From Planctomycetota bacterium (GTDB lineage: Bacteria > Planctomycetota > UBA1135 > GCA-002686595): a DNA stretch of 64,000 nt. The number at the start of each line of letters is the position of its first letter. Position 1 is the first letter of the stretch. The notes below the pieces were generated by a model that searched no databases, was not told where the DNA came from, and was given only the letters and a program-made list of their open reading frames with translations. The stretch covers positions 992,001 to 1,056,000 of the forward strand of contig JACKHV010000001.1 in NCBI GenBank assembly GCA_020638835.1, in the 5' to 3' direction. Position numbers and translations under genes: made by a program. This document shows positions 49,536 to 58,661 of this stretch, piece by piece.

Positions 49536-51731
49536 CTACGAGCGTTGCGACACCAAGAACCCCGCCGGCCTGAAGCGCTCCACGCCGCCCTCGCGTTGCT
49601 GGATGTCGTGCTTCGCCAGCAAGGCGTCGCAGCGCCGGCGCAGGTCCTCGACGCCCGTCTCGCGCGCCCAGGTGAGCAGGCCGCCGCGGAAGGGGGGGAA
49701 GCCCATGCCGAAGACGGTGGCGAGGTCGAGGTCTGCTTCGGTCGCGACGACTTGTTCGTCGAGCGCGCGCGCGGCCTCGTTCAGCATCGCGAGGATGAGG
49801 CGGTCGACGATGTCGCCCTCGGAGAGGGTCGCGAGTTCGGTGCTTGAGCGCGCGGCGAGTTGGTCGAGATCGGTCGCCAACTCCTTCGTCGCCTTGCGCC
49901 CATGCCCCGAGTGCTTGTAGAAGCCCCCGCCGGTCTTCTTGCCGAGGCGCTTCGCGGCGAGCAGGCCCTCGATCGCGGTCGAGGGCGTCATGCGCACGCC
50001 GTATGCTTCGTGCAGCGAGACCGCGGCGTGCGAAGCGATGTCGAGGCCGACCTCGTCGAGCAGCTCGAAGGGGCCCATCGGCATGCCGAAGGCCTTCGCC
50101 GCGGCGTCGACGGCTTCGATGGACGCGCCGCCCGCGTACATGCGCAGCGCCTCGTCGAGGTAGGGGCCGAGCAAGCGGTTGACGAGGAAGCCCGCGACGT
50201 CCTTCACGACGACCGGCGTCTTGCCCATGCGCAGGGCGAGCGCGGCGACGCGCGCGACGGTCTCGTCGGACGTCTGCGCACCGCGGATGATCTCGACCAG
50301 CGGCATCTTCCGCACCGGGTTGAAGAAGTGCATGCCCGCGCAGCGCGACGGATTCGGCGTGTTCGCGAAGATCTCGTCGACCGAGAGGCTCGAGGTGTTC
50401 GTGAGCAACAGCGCATCGCTCGGAAGCTTCTCGGCGAGCTCGCCGAAGACGGCGTGCTTGACGTCCATGCGCTCGGCGACGGCCTCGATCGCGACGTCCG
50501 CTTGCGAGACGCCGACCAAGCCGCGCGTCGGATCGAGTTGATCGATCGCGCGATCGTGCTCGAAGCGCTGCATGCGGCGGCGCTTCAGCTTCTTGGAGAG
50601 CTCTTGTTGGTGCACGACGAGCGCCGTGTCGAGCGACTCGTCCGAGAGGTCGGAGAGGCGCACGTGCACGCCCTTCTCCGCCATCACCGAAGCGATCGCG
50701 CCGCCCATCACGCCGGCGCCGACGACGACGCCGCGTTCGACGGACGCCGGCTTGGAACCGTCCGGCAGCTTGGCGAGCTTCTTCGCGCCTTCCATGCCGT
50801 GGAAGACGCCGATCAGGTGCTTGCAGACCGAGCCGATGGCGAGCGTCGCGGCGGCCTCGCGTTCGGCGCGGAAGCTGTCTTGCGCCTTGCGGTTCGTCGA
50901 CTTGACGACGACGTCGAGCGCCTCGAGCGCGGCGGGGTAGCGCCCGCCGGTCGCCTTCATCACGCCGTCGCGCGCCTTGTTGCCGATCACGTAGAGCGCG
51001 AGCGGGTTGCGGTCGATCAGCCAGCGCCACACGCCGCGCGAGCGCCGCTTGCACGGCTTGCGTCCGAGCGCGACGTCGGCCGCGACCTCCATCAAGCGCT
51101 CGGGCGGAACGATGCGGTCGACGTAGCCGCCGCGGTACGCGCGTTCGGCGTCGAGCAGCTTGCCGTTCAGGATCATGTCGAGCGCGGACGGCACGCCGAC
51201 GCGCTTCGGCAAGCGCGTGCATCCGCCCCAAGCGGGCAGGATGCCGAGCTTCACTTCGGGCAGGCCGATGCGCGACTTCGGGTCGCGCGCGAGCACGATG
51301 CGTTCGCAGGCGAGCGAGAGCTCGTACGCTCCGCCAGGCACCGGGCCTCCGACGGCGGCAACGGTGCGCACGGGCAAGCCTTGTCGCTTGGGCAGCGCCG
51401 CGATGCGGCTGTAGATGTCTTGTCCGGCCGCGATCAAGCGCGAGACGAGCGCCGGGTCGGTGACTTCCGCCATCGCGTCGACGTCCGCGCCGACGGCGAA
51501 GTTCAGCGGGTCGCGGCCGGTGAAGATCAGCGCGCGCAGGTCGCGCTGGTCCTCGAGCTTCGACAGCGCTTGATCGAGGTCGCGCAGGAGCGGCAGGTCG
51601 AGCACCGTCGCCGAGCGATGCGGCGCGTCGAGCACGATCACCGCGAGGCCCGGTTCGGGCCGTTCGATGCGCACGCACTTGCCGGGCGCCGGAGCGTCCG
51701 CGGGCATCGGGAGTCCGTCGAAGAGGCTCAT
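49536..51731 (-). CDS. fadJ: FadJ-like trifunctional beta-oxidation enzyme
   Basis: 731 residues with an enoyl-CoA hydratase domain (about 1-190: 'LIFTGRDPLNFAVGADVDA', 'GGAYELSLACERIVLARDP' and 'KLGILPAWGGCTRLPKRVG') and a 3-hydroxyacyl-CoA dehydrogenase part (about 310-720: NAD motif 'GVVVGAGVMGGAIASVMA', catalytic 'GMHFFNPVRKMPLVEIIRG' and 'KTPVVVKDVAGFLVNRLLGPY'). The two acidic residues for hydration seem to be replaced in part: the second Glu position shows P-E-V-K-L-G-I. It catalyses the middle two steps of fatty-acid beta-oxidation in the cytosol. The GTG/ATG start at 51731 overlaps the thiolase stop by 4 bases, so thiolase is upstream in the operon. Confidence 0.9.
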   Translation of the reverse strand: MSLFDGLPMPADAPAPGKCVRIERPEPGLAVIVLDAPHRSATVLDLPLLRDLDQALSKLEDQRDLRALIFTGRDPLNFAVGADVDAMAEVTDPALVSRLIAAGQDIYSRIAALPKRQGLPVRTVAAVGGPVPGGAYELSLACERIVLARDPKSRIGLPEVKLGILPAWGGCTRLPKRVGVPSALDMILNGKLLDAERAYRGGYVDRIVPPERLMEVAADVALGRKPCKRRSRGVWRWLIDRNPLALYVIGNKARDGVMKATGGRYPAALEALDVVVKSTNRKAQDSFRAEREAAATLAIGSVCKHLIGVFHGMEGAKKLAKLPDGSKPASVERGVVVGAGVMGGAIASVMAEKGVHVRLSDLSDESLDTALVVHQQELSKKLKRRRMQRFEHDRAIDQLDPTRGLVGVSQADVAIEAVAERMDVKHAVFGELAEKLPSDALLLTNTSSLSVDEIFANTPNPSRCAGMHFFNPVRKMPLVEIIRGAQTSDETVARVAALALRMGKTPVVVKDVAGFLVNRLLGPYLDEALRMYAGGASIEAVDAAAKAFGMPMGPFELLDEVGLDIASHAAVSLHEAYGVRMTPSTAIEGLLAAKRLGKKTGGGFYKHSGHGRKATKELATDLDQLAARSSTELATLSEGDIVDRLILAMLNEAARALDEQVVATEADLDLATVFGMGFPPFRGGLLTWARETGVEDLRRRCDALLAKHDIQQREGGVERFRPAGFLVSQRS

Positions 51732-53053
51732 GCCGCGTTCCTTTCGAGCACCACGGCCCCGCCTTGACCGCCGCCGATGCAGAGCGTCGCGAGCCCGAGC
51801 GTCGCGTCGGACACCGCCAGCTCGTGCGCCGTCGTGAGCAACAGGCGCGCGCCGGTCGCGCCGACCGGGTGACCGATCGCGATCGCGCCGCCGTTCATGT
51901 TCGTGCGCGCGAGGTCGAGCTCGCCGAGCGCGGCGGAGCGACCGAGGTGCTTCGTCGCGAAGTCGGTGCTGTCGAACGCGCGCTGGCACGCGATGACTTG
52001 CGCCGCGAAGGCTTCGTTCAGCTCGACGACTTCCATGTCGGCGAGCGTGCAGCCGGCGCGCTCGAGCGCGATCGCGGAGGAGTACACCGGACCGAGCCCC
52101 ATGCGCGACGGGTCGAGACCGGCCCACGCGAAGCTGCGGATCGTCGCGAGCGGTTGCAGGCCGAGCGCCCGCGCGCGGTCCTCCGTCGTGACGATCAACA
52201 TCGTCGCGCCGTCGGTGATGCCGCACGAGTTGCCGACCGTGACGATGCCGTCCGGCTTGTCGAAGTACGGCTTCAGCTTGCCGAGCGCTTCCATCGACTG
52301 CCCGTCGCGGATGCCGTCGTCGGCGGTGAGTGAGCGCGCGCCTTCGCGCGAGCCGAGCGGCAGGTGGGGGAGCAGCTCGGCGTCGAAGCGCCCCGCATCG
52401 CGCGCGCGCTCCGCGCGCAGGTGGCTGTTCATCGCGTACTCGTCCGCTTCGGCGCGCGTGATGCCGAAGTCGAGCGCGAGGCGCTCCGCCGTGAGCCCCA
52501 TGATCATGCCGCAGGTCGGATCCGTGAGGCCTTCCATCAGCGCGACGCGCGGCGCGAGGAAGCTCGGCCGGAACGCGGCCAGCGCTTTGGCCTTCGCGAT
52601 CGGCGATCTCGCGGCAGCGAGCTTGCCGAAGAGCTTCGTCATCTTGTGCCCGAAGGCCAGCGGGTAGGCCGACATGACCTCGACCCCGCCGCACAAGTAG
52701 AGGTCACCGTGCCCCGCGCGGATCTCGGCCACGGCCGAGGTCACCGACTCCATGCCGGACGCGCAGTTGCGCGCCACGGTGCGTGCCGGAACCGCTTGCG
52801 GAACACCGGCGCGGATCGCGATCACCCGCGCGACATTGGCCTGGTCGAAGGGCTGCCCGACGCAGCCGAGGATCACCTCGTCGAGCTGCGCCGGATCGAT
52901 TCCCGTGCGCGCGATCAATTCCCGCGCGACGCGCGCCCCGAGGTGCCCCGCATCCTCCGCCGCGTACGCCCCGCCGGCCTTGGCCTGCGGCGCCCGCAAC
53001 CCGGCCGCAATGACGATCCGCGGCCCTCCTCGCTGTGCTTGCATCGATTCCAT
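51728..53053 (-). CDS. fadI: Acetyl-CoA C-acyltransferase (thiolase)
   Basis: Last step of beta-oxidation, thiolytic release of acetyl-CoA. 441 residues. The nucleophilic Cys97 lies in 'VARNCASGMESVTSA'; the His and second Cys are in 'GHPVGATGARLLLTTAHEL' and 'LATLCIGGGQGGAVVLER'. The length and 'PLAFGHKMTKLF' loop fit FadI (the anaerobic/long-chain partner of FadJ) rather than the shorter acetoacetyl-CoA thiolases. Starts at 53053 (ATG) or 53044 (ATG) are both possible. The gene leads a two-gene unit with fadJ. Confidence 0.9.
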   Translation of the reverse strand: MESMQAQRGGPRIVIAAGLRAPQAKAGGAYAAEDAGHLGARVARELIARTGIDPAQLDEVILGCVGQPFDQANVARVIAIRAGVPQAVPARTVARNCASGMESVTSAVAEIRAGHGDLYLCGGVEVMSAYPLAFGHKMTKLFGKLAAARSPIAKAKALAAFRPSFLAPRVALMEGLTDPTCGMIMGLTAERLALDFGITRAEADEYAMNSHLRAERARDAGRFDAELLPHLPLGSREGARSLTADDGIRDGQSMEALGKLKPYFDKPDGIVTVGNSCGITDGATMLIVTTEDRARALGLQPLATIRSFAWAGLDPSRMGLGPVYSSAIALERAGCTLADMEVVELNEAFAAQVIACQRAFDSTDFATKHLGRSAALGELDLARTNMNGGAIAIGHPVGATGARLLLTTAHELAVSDATLGLATLCIGGGQGGAVVLERNAA

Positions 53054-53425
53054 GATCTCCGTCGGTTCCCGAGAGCCGCATCGTCCCGCCCCGGCCCCCG
53101 CGAATCAACGCCGACACCCCGGAAGCCGCCGTCATCTGGAGCAACCCTCCACCTGAACACGCGACGAGCCCTGGCAGGCGAGTCGAGCTACCCACTCTTC
53201 GTGCGGAAGAGAGAGAGACTCGCGCGAATTCACGAAAGGACCTGCCGGCCGGGGTCGCGCATGGAATCCGCGATTCCTGGGCAGCTCACGCGAAGGCGCG
53301 AAAGACCAAGATCCGACCGCAGGCGAACTCGATCCGGGAGAAGCGATCCTAGGGCGGTCAGCCTTGCGCGCCGGAGGCAGCTGGCCATCCGACGGCCTCG
53401 CGGCCTGCGGCCGCGTGCGCAGGAC
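53054..53425. other. Intergenic region upstream of fadI
   Basis: About 370 bases between the thiolase start and the 3' end of the adenylate-forming gene, both on the minus strand. It should hold the fadI promoter. A short GC-rich inverted pair occurs near 53385-53412 (GCCTCGCGGCCTGCGGCC) and may end the upstream gene. No gene or long repeat seen. Confidence 0.4.
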
Positions 53426-54544
53426 TCAGGTTCGTTCGCAGAGACCGGAGGGGAGGCGCGGGAGGCCGAGGCCGGACCAGGGGCAGCGGGACCAGTCGAG
53501 GGGGCGGTCGACTTGGAGGCCGGTGCGGTAGCGCAGGACGGAAGTGCCGCGGGAGGCGACGCTCGAGAGGAGCAGTTCGCCGCCGGCGTCGCTCGCGGCG
53601 GGTTCGTTGGTGCCCGGTTCCACGAGCTCGAAGTAGCACAGGTCGGGCGAGACGATGAACCCGGGGTCCGCGTCGACGTCGGCCGGCGGCTCGACGAAGA
53701 GCGCCCGCGCGAGGCCGTGGGTGAACGCGCGGCAGACGATCGGTTCGGTGGCGCCGAGCGAGGTGAGGGCGTCGGCCGCGCGGCGCTTGTCTTCGGTCGG
53801 GATGCCGGTGCCACAAAGCAGGCAGAGTTCGAGGGCGCCGAGGTCGAGGCGGCGCTCGCGCGCGCCTTCGAGCAGCGCGAGCACGTCGGCGGCGGGGCCG
53901 GCGAGCGCGGTGGGCGCGAAGTCCTCGACGAGGCCCGGTTCCGAGAGGTCCAGGTCGTGCGCCGTGACCGTCCCGCTCTGCCAGCCGCCCTGCAGGAAGG
54001 CCCAGTGTTCGATTCCAGGGCCCGGGCGCGAGAGCGAGAGCAGTCGCTTGCCCGGGCGGTCGAGGCCGAGGAATCCGAAGGCGCGCGCGCCGTGCTCGCC
54101 GAGCACTTCGAGGTCGTAGCGCGTGTGTTCCACGAAGAGCCAGTCGTCCTCGACGCGCTCGCGCGTGCGGAAGCAGGGCGCGTAGGTGCGCACGAGCTGT
54201 TCCCGCGCGCGCTCGCCGCCGAGCCCCAGCGCCAGCTTGCGTCCGAAGGACCACGCCGCCTTGATCTTCGCCGGCGTCGGCCGCAACAAGAATTCGGCGC
54301 GGTGCGCGTCGAGCCCTTGCGCGCGCAGCAGCTCACGCGGCTCGGTCGCAGGCAGCGTCGCGAGGTCGGCCGGCGTGACGCCGCGGCGCGGGTCGAAACC
54401 CACGCGCTCGAACAGCGAGCCGTAGTGCTTCGAGAAGGGCGCGAGCTCCTCGCGCACGAAGCGCGTCAGTGCGGCGGACTGCGCGCGGCGCAGCACTTCT
54501 TCGTCCGCATTCGCGAAGCGGTTCCAGCGTTGGTCGGGCGGCAT
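53426..54544 (-). CDS. PaaK/LuxE-like adenylate-forming protein
   Basis: 372 residues resembling phenylacetate-CoA ligase-type adenylating enzymes, which activate a carboxylate with ATP. The N-terminus has 'RFVREELAPFSKHYGSLFERVG', typical of PaaK-like openings; the C-terminal end has 'GGELLLSSVASRGTSVLRYRTG', the strand-turn 'L-x-R-Y-x-[TL]-G' that contacts AMP. The classic S-S-G-T-T-G phosphate loop is not clear, so activity is uncertain, and the small C-terminal domain seems short. Start ATG at 54544; the frame extends upstream to 54661 without similarity. It is divergent from the patatin-ferredoxin gene, sharing about 140 bases of promoter region. A lipid or fatty-acyl substrate is a guess from the nearby fad genes. 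Confidence 0.65.
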   Translation of the reverse strand: MPPDQRWNRFANADEEVLRRAQSAALTRFVREELAPFSKHYGSLFERVGFDPRRGVTPADLATLPATEPRELLRAQGLDAHRAEFLLRPTPAKIKAAWSFGRKLALGLGGERAREQLVRTYAPCFRTRERVEDDWLFVEHTRYDLEVLGEHGARAFGFLGLDRPGKRLLSLSRPGPGIEHWAFLQGGWQSGTVTAHDLDLSEPGLVEDFAPTALAGPAADVLALLEGARERRLDLGALELCLLCGTGIPTEDKRRAADALTSLGATEPIVCRAFTHGLARALFVEPPADVDADPGFIVSPDLCYFELVEPGTNEPAASDAGGELLLSSVASRGTSVLRYRTGLQVDRPLDWSRCPWSGLGLPRLPSGLCERT

Positions 54545-54684
54545 GGGGCGCCCAAAACTGCGGGAAGCGTCGGCTCGGCACAAGCCCGGACCCACCGGTC
54601 CCGCGCGCTTCGCTCCGAGGAGCCGCGGGGGCGTGGACTTCGCGCGTCGAAGACCATCCAATGGGCCCTCCAGAAAGGACCAGC

Positions 54685-55821
54685 TTGAGCGACGACACCA
54701 AGAGAGAGGGGCCCGTCACCGATCTGCGCATGCCTGGTCGGGGCATCGGGCGGAGGCCGCGCACGGTGCTCGTGCTCGGCGGCGGCGGGATGCGCGGCAT
54801 GGCCCACATCGGCGTGCTGCGCGCGATGCGCACCCTCGGCATTCAGTACGACGCGATCGTCGGCACCTCGATCGGTTCGCTGGTCGGTGCGATGGCTGCC
54901 GGCGGGCGCGAGATCGAGGAGATGGAGAAGATCCTCGAGAAGGTCTCGAAGGAAGACTACTTCCAGCTGAACCTCGTCAAGTTGTTGTTGAAGGGCACGC
55001 GCGCGCCGTCGATGTACCGCGGCGAGACCTTCAAGGAACGTTTGAGCGAGATCCTGCCCCAGCGCGGCTTCGACGAGCTCGAAGTGCCGTTCTTCTGCAA
55101 CGCCGTGCGGCTCGAGAACGGCGGCAACGTGTTCTTCGGCACGCCGGGCTTCGACGACGTTCCGCTCGAGGACGGCGTCTACGCCTCCTGCTCGCTGCCC
55201 GGCGTCTTCGAGCCGTACGAGCACGACGGCTTCCACTACATGGACGGCGGCATCGTCGACGCCGTTCCGTTGCGCTTCGCGAAGACGCTCGGCGCCGACC
55301 TGATCATCGCCGTCGACCTCTCGATCAAGTCGACCTTCAAGACGCCCGACTACAAGTCGCGCGTGCTGTCGACGATGTACCGCGCCTTCGAGATCGTCGA
55401 GGAGGTGCTCGTCGAGCACTCGCTGCACATGCACGTCGACTACCAGACGGTGCTGATCCAGCCCAAGGTCGGTCACCTCTCGCGCTTCGACTTCACGGAC
55501 GTCGCCGACGTCGTCCGGCGCGGCGAGGACGAAGCGCTGCGCGTGCTGACCTCGCACGCCGCGACGCGCAACCTAGTGCCCGGCGACACGATCATCGAAG
55601 GGCTCACCTGCCCCGCGCAGCCGCGCGACTTCGTCAGCATCCACATCGACCCGGCGCGCTGCATCGGCTGCGGCATGTGCGAGATGGTCTGCGAGACCGA
55701 CGCCTTCTGGGCGGGTGCCGAGCGCGCGACGGTCCGCAAGCTGGCGAACTACGAGTGCACGCGCGACCACGCCTGCGCGCGCAACTGCCCGACGGACGCG
55801 ATCAGCCTCGGCAACCTCTGA
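54685..55821 (+). CDS. Patatin-like phospholipase fused to a ferredoxin domain
   Basis: 378 residues. The N-terminal patatin domain has the oxyanion loop 'LVLGGGGMRGMAHIGVL' (residues 30-45), the nucleophile in G-T-S-I-G (Ser62) and the Asp of the dyad in 'YMDGGIVDA' (Asp187), so a Ser-Asp lipid hydrolase is expected. Residues about 318-378 form a ferredoxin-like unit: C326-x2-C329-x2-C332-x3-C336, then C358-x5-C364-x3-C368-P. The second motif lacks one Cys, so one or two [4Fe-4S] clusters may be bound. This combination is not one I know as a standard family. TTG at 54685 has an AGAAAGGA 8 bases upstream and is preferred; ATG 54661 is in frame. It heads the downstream MoxR operon. Confidence 0.85.
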   Translation: MSDDTKREGPVTDLRMPGRGIGRRPRTVLVLGGGGMRGMAHIGVLRAMRTLGIQYDAIVGTSIGSLVGAMAAGGREIEEMEKILEKVSKEDYFQLNLVKLLLKGTRAPSMYRGETFKERLSEILPQRGFDELEVPFFCNAVRLENGGNVFFGTPGFDDVPLEDGVYASCSLPGVFEPYEHDGFHYMDGGIVDAVPLRFAKTLGADLIIAVDLSIKSTFKTPDYKSRVLSTMYRAFEIVEEVLVEHSLHMHVDYQTVLIQPKVGHLSRFDFTDVADVVRRGEDEALRVLTSHAATRNLVPGDTIIEGLTCPAQPRDFVSIHIDPARCIGCGMCEMVCETDAFWAGAERATVRKLANYECTRDHACARNCPTDAISLGNL

Positions 55822-55824
55822 TCG

Positions 55825-56715
55825 ATGACCGACTCGTTCGACTCCGGCGAAGGCTTCGTCAAGCTCGGTCGCAGAGAGGCCACGCAGGAGTTCGAGTACG
55901 TCGACGAACCGGAACAGCTGCCGGGGCCCAGCACCTTCGGGCAGGTCCTCGACCAAGGCTTGGAGCTGCTCCGCGACAACTTCTTGATGCTGTCGCTCGC
56001 CTCGGGCTCCTTGACGCTCCTGACGACCTTCGTCATGCGTGCGGCCTACTTCGCGGGCCCCTCGGCGGACGACGAAATGCCGAAGCTGTTGTGGATGTCG
56101 ATGGTGATGCTCGCGCTGCTCACGCTGCTCGGGTCGCTGCTGGTGGGTGTGTCGGCGGTGCTCGGCGTCGCAGGATTCCAGGAGGGCTGGGCCAAGCGGC
56201 GCGGCTTCGCGGCGTTGCGCGGCGCGAACCTCTGGAGCGGTGCGTTCACGTCACTGCTCGTCGGCCTGATCGTCGCGGCGGGCCTGGTGGTGATCTTCCC
56301 ACTCGGCTTCTACCTCGGATTCCGACTGACGTACGCGACCACCGCCGCGTGCTACGAACGCGTGGGTCCGCTGCGCGCCGTCGCGCGCTCGTGGGTGCTG
56401 ACGCGCAAGTCGGACCGGCTTGGTGAGTGGCTGGGACTGCTGGCCTGCGTGACTCTGCTCGCGTCGATCCCGCTGGGCATGGCGAGCGCGATGGCCGACG
56501 CGTCCTTGGCACAGGCGATCGGCGACCTCCTCGGCATGGACCTCTCGTCCACCGACTACTTGCTCGAGCCGATCGCGGCCTACCTGATGGGGCTCGGCAC
56601 GGCGCTCGGCGCGGCGGTGTTCGGACGCTTCCAGCTCGACCTGCTCGCGCGGCGCGAAGGGCTCGATCTGCGCCGCCGCCTCGAAGCGGGCTTCGCCACG
56701 GAGCTCGCGCGGTGA
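55825..56715 (+). CDS. Polytopic membrane protein, DUF975/GDPD-membrane-domain-like
   Basis: 296 residues: a 45-residue acidic cytoplasmic start ('FDSGEGFVKL', 'EFEYVDEPEQ'), then about six hydrophobic helices (about 55-75, 88-115, 140-165, 200-220, 235-260). The order and the 'GFYLGFRLTYATTAACYERVGPL' segment resemble membrane domains found in glycerophosphodiester-related and DUF975 proteins, which often precede DUF4129-MoxR modules. No catalytic residues. It starts 3 bases after the patatin-ferredoxin stop and overlaps the next gene by 4 bases, so it belongs to this operon. Confidence 0.72.
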   Translation: MTDSFDSGEGFVKLGRREATQEFEYVDEPEQLPGPSTFGQVLDQGLELLRDNFLMLSLASGSLTLLTTFVMRAAYFAGPSADDEMPKLLWMSMVMLALLTLLGSLLVGVSAVLGVAGFQEGWAKRRGFAALRGANLWSGAFTSLLVGLIVAAGLVVIFPLGFYLGFRLTYATTAACYERVGPLRAVARSWVLTRKSDRLGEWLGLLACVTLLASIPLGMASAMADASLAQAIGDLLGMDLSSTDYLLEPIAAYLMGLGTALGAAVFGRFQLDLLARREGLDLRRRLEAGFATELAR

Positions 56716-57449
56716 GCTTCCTCCAGGATCGCGCGCGGCAGCAGGTCGAGGACGCGCTCACGGGAGGCGGAGCGCAAGGGCTCGACGAGACGAGCCGCGC
56801 TTGGATCGAGCGCATCTACGACGGCGGCGGCAAGGCGGACGCCGCGGCACAGGCCCGGGACAGCGTCCAGGAGATCCTGCAGAGCGAGGGCTTCGTCAAC
56901 GCGAACCGCAACTGGTTCTCCGAGCTGCTCGACGCCTACTTCCGCTGGCGCGATGACGCCTTCCAGCGCGATCCGATCACCTCCGAGGGCGGCGGATCAT
57001 CGCCCTTCGACTTCCAGGTGCTGCTCTTCGCGCTGATCATCACGGTCGTCGTCGTTCTGATCGCCGTGCTCGTCTCGCGCTACTTCGCGGGTCGGCGCCA
57101 CGACGTGCGCGTCGGCGGGACCGTGCGCGAGCGCGTCGCGTCGCGCGTCGAGGCGCTGCGGGCCCGCGCCCGCGCGGCGGAAATCGCCGGCGACTGGATC
57201 GAAGCGCTGCGGCTCGACTTCTTCGCCCTGGTCGTCGGTCTCGGCGAGCGCGGCGACCTCGACTACCGCGATGCCTGGACGAACCGCGAGCTGCTCGAGC
57301 GCGGTATGCCCAGCCGCAAGGTCGAGCAGTCGCTGCGCCCCGTCGTCCACCGGCTCGACGCGCACAGCTTCGGACACCTGCCGAGCGGCCGCGAAGAAGT
57401 CGTCGAGTTCCGCGAGTTCTGCGACCGCTTGCTGGAGGGCCGCGTATGA
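56712..57449 (+). CDS. DUF4129 domain-containing membrane protein
   Basis: 245 residues: a soluble N-terminal helical part (about 1-95, 'WIERIYDGGG', 'FSELLDAYFRWRDDAF'), one transmembrane helix (about 97-122) and a C-terminal DUF4129-type helical region with 'GDWIEALRLDFFALVVGLGERGDL' and 'TNRELLERG'. DUF4129 proteins commonly lie next to DUF4350, MoxR and DUF58 genes, as here; their molecular function is not known. The GTG start overlaps the upstream stop, and the stop overlaps the DUF4350 start. Confidence 0.8.
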   Translation: MSFLQDRARQQVEDALTGGGAQGLDETSRAWIERIYDGGGKADAAAQARDSVQEILQSEGFVNANRNWFSELLDAYFRWRDDAFQRDPITSEGGGSSPFDFQVLLFALIITVVVVLIAVLVSRYFAGRRHDVRVGGTVRERVASRVEALRARARAAEIAGDWIEALRLDFFALVVGLGERGDLDYRDAWTNRELLERGMPSRKVEQSLRPVVHRLDAHSFGHLPSGREEVVEFREFCDRLLEGRV

Positions 57450-58657
57450 GGCGCAGCGGACTGTGGCAACGGCTCGTCGTCTTCGCGGGTCTGTGCCTGT
57501 TCGCGCTCGTCGTCGCGGCGAGCATCGCGGGGTACACGCCGAAGGACGACGGCGGCGCGCTGTCCTCCGAGGACGAAGGGCGCCGCGCGGCGTGGCAGCT
57601 GCTGCAGGACGCGGGGCACCGCGTGCTCTCGTGGCAACAGGCGCCGGGCAGCCTCGCGCAGGTCGACGCCTTGCTGCTCGTCGGCGAGGACGTGGTGGAG
57701 TCGGAGGCGGCAACTGGTGAGCGCTCCGAGCGCGACCCGCGCAGCGGCGCGCACTACCTGCACTTCATGGAGAGCGGCGGCCGCGCGATCGTCGACGTGC
57801 GCGCCGCGGATTGGCTGCGCGACGAGGTCGGGCTCGACGTCGACGAGGACCGCTTCGACGCGCCGACGCCCTTCGCGTCGCTCGAGAGCCGGGCGGGGGA
57901 GCCCTTCGACGCGAACCTCGAGAGCTGCCTAGGCCTCCCGCGGACGGTCGACGGCGATCCCGGGACCGTCGTGCTCGCGGGAGCGGAAGGCGAACCCTTC
58001 GCGACGCTCTATCCCGTCGGCGACGGCGCGCTGCTGCTCGTCGGCGACACGGACCTCTGGCGCAACTCCGCGATCGGCCAGCGCGACCACGCCTATTTGC
58101 TGCTCGCGCTCGTCGGGATGGTCGGCGGCGACCGAACTGTGTTGTTCGACGAGTTCGCGCGCGGCGTGCACTCGCCGCCCGGCTTCCTGAGCATAACCTT
58201 CCGCGGACGCGTCGCGCCGCTCGGCTGGACCTTGCTGCTGTGGATCACGCTGTCTGTAACGGCCTCGATCTGGGCCTGGCGCTTCCCGCGCGACCCGCGC
58301 ACGCGCGACGAGGTGCATCCGTTCCTCCGCGTGCAGTCCGGCGCGCGCCTGCTCGACCGCGCGCGCCGACCAGTCGACGTGGCCGAGAGGCTGCGGGCCG
58401 GCGTACTCAAGCGGCTGGCGCGCCGCCTGCACCGCGAGGAGGTGGACGGGCGATCGGAACGACTCCTCGCGCTCTCCGTCGATCGCGCACCGGACGCGGG
58501 CTCGAGTGCGCGCTGGAACGAAGTGCTGTCGGGCAAGCTGCCCACGCGGCGCAAGGAACTGAACGACTGGGCGGCCGAGCTGCTCGAGATCGAACGTGCG
58601 GTGGAAGCTTCTCTCCGCCGCGAGACCCACGCTGGAGCGGGGCGCAACCCCCGGTAA
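57446..58657 (+). CDS. DUF4350 domain-containing membrane protein
   Basis: 403 residues: N-terminal transmembrane helix (about 10-30), exported alpha/beta domain of the DUF4350 type with 'GRRAAWQLLQDAGHRVLSW', 'ALLLVGEDVV', 'GGRAIVDVRAADWL' and 'GALLLVGDTDLWRNSAIGQRDHA', a second helix (about 255-275) and a basic cytoplasmic helical tail. The arrangement matches its family in DUF4129-DUF4350-MoxR-DUF58 clusters, which are linked by inference to stress or cell-envelope functions. It starts in a 4-base overlap with the DUF4129 gene. The 4 bases after its stop precede moxR. Confidence 0.82.
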   Translation: MRRSGLWQRLVVFAGLCLFALVVAASIAGYTPKDDGGALSSEDEGRRAAWQLLQDAGHRVLSWQQAPGSLAQVDALLLVGEDVVESEAATGERSERDPRSGAHYLHFMESGGRAIVDVRAADWLRDEVGLDVDEDRFDAPTPFASLESRAGEPFDANLESCLGLPRTVDGDPGTVVLAGAEGEPFATLYPVGDGALLLVGDTDLWRNSAIGQRDHAYLLLALVGMVGGDRTVLFDEFARGVHSPPGFLSITFRGRVAPLGWTLLLWITLSVTASIWAWRFPRDPRTRDEVHPFLRVQSGARLLDRARRPVDVAERLRAGVLKRLARRLHREEVDGRSERLLALSVDRAPDAGSSARWNEVLSGKLPTRRKELNDWAAELLEIERAVEASLRRETHAGAGRNPR

Positions 58658-58661
58658 CGAC

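Noticed and set aside
54544..54684. An ATG at 54661 as the patatin-ferredoxin start
   Set aside because: The TTG at 54685 has the better ribosome-binding site (AGAAAGGA at 8 bases), and the region from 54661 would overlap that signal; kept as an alternative only.
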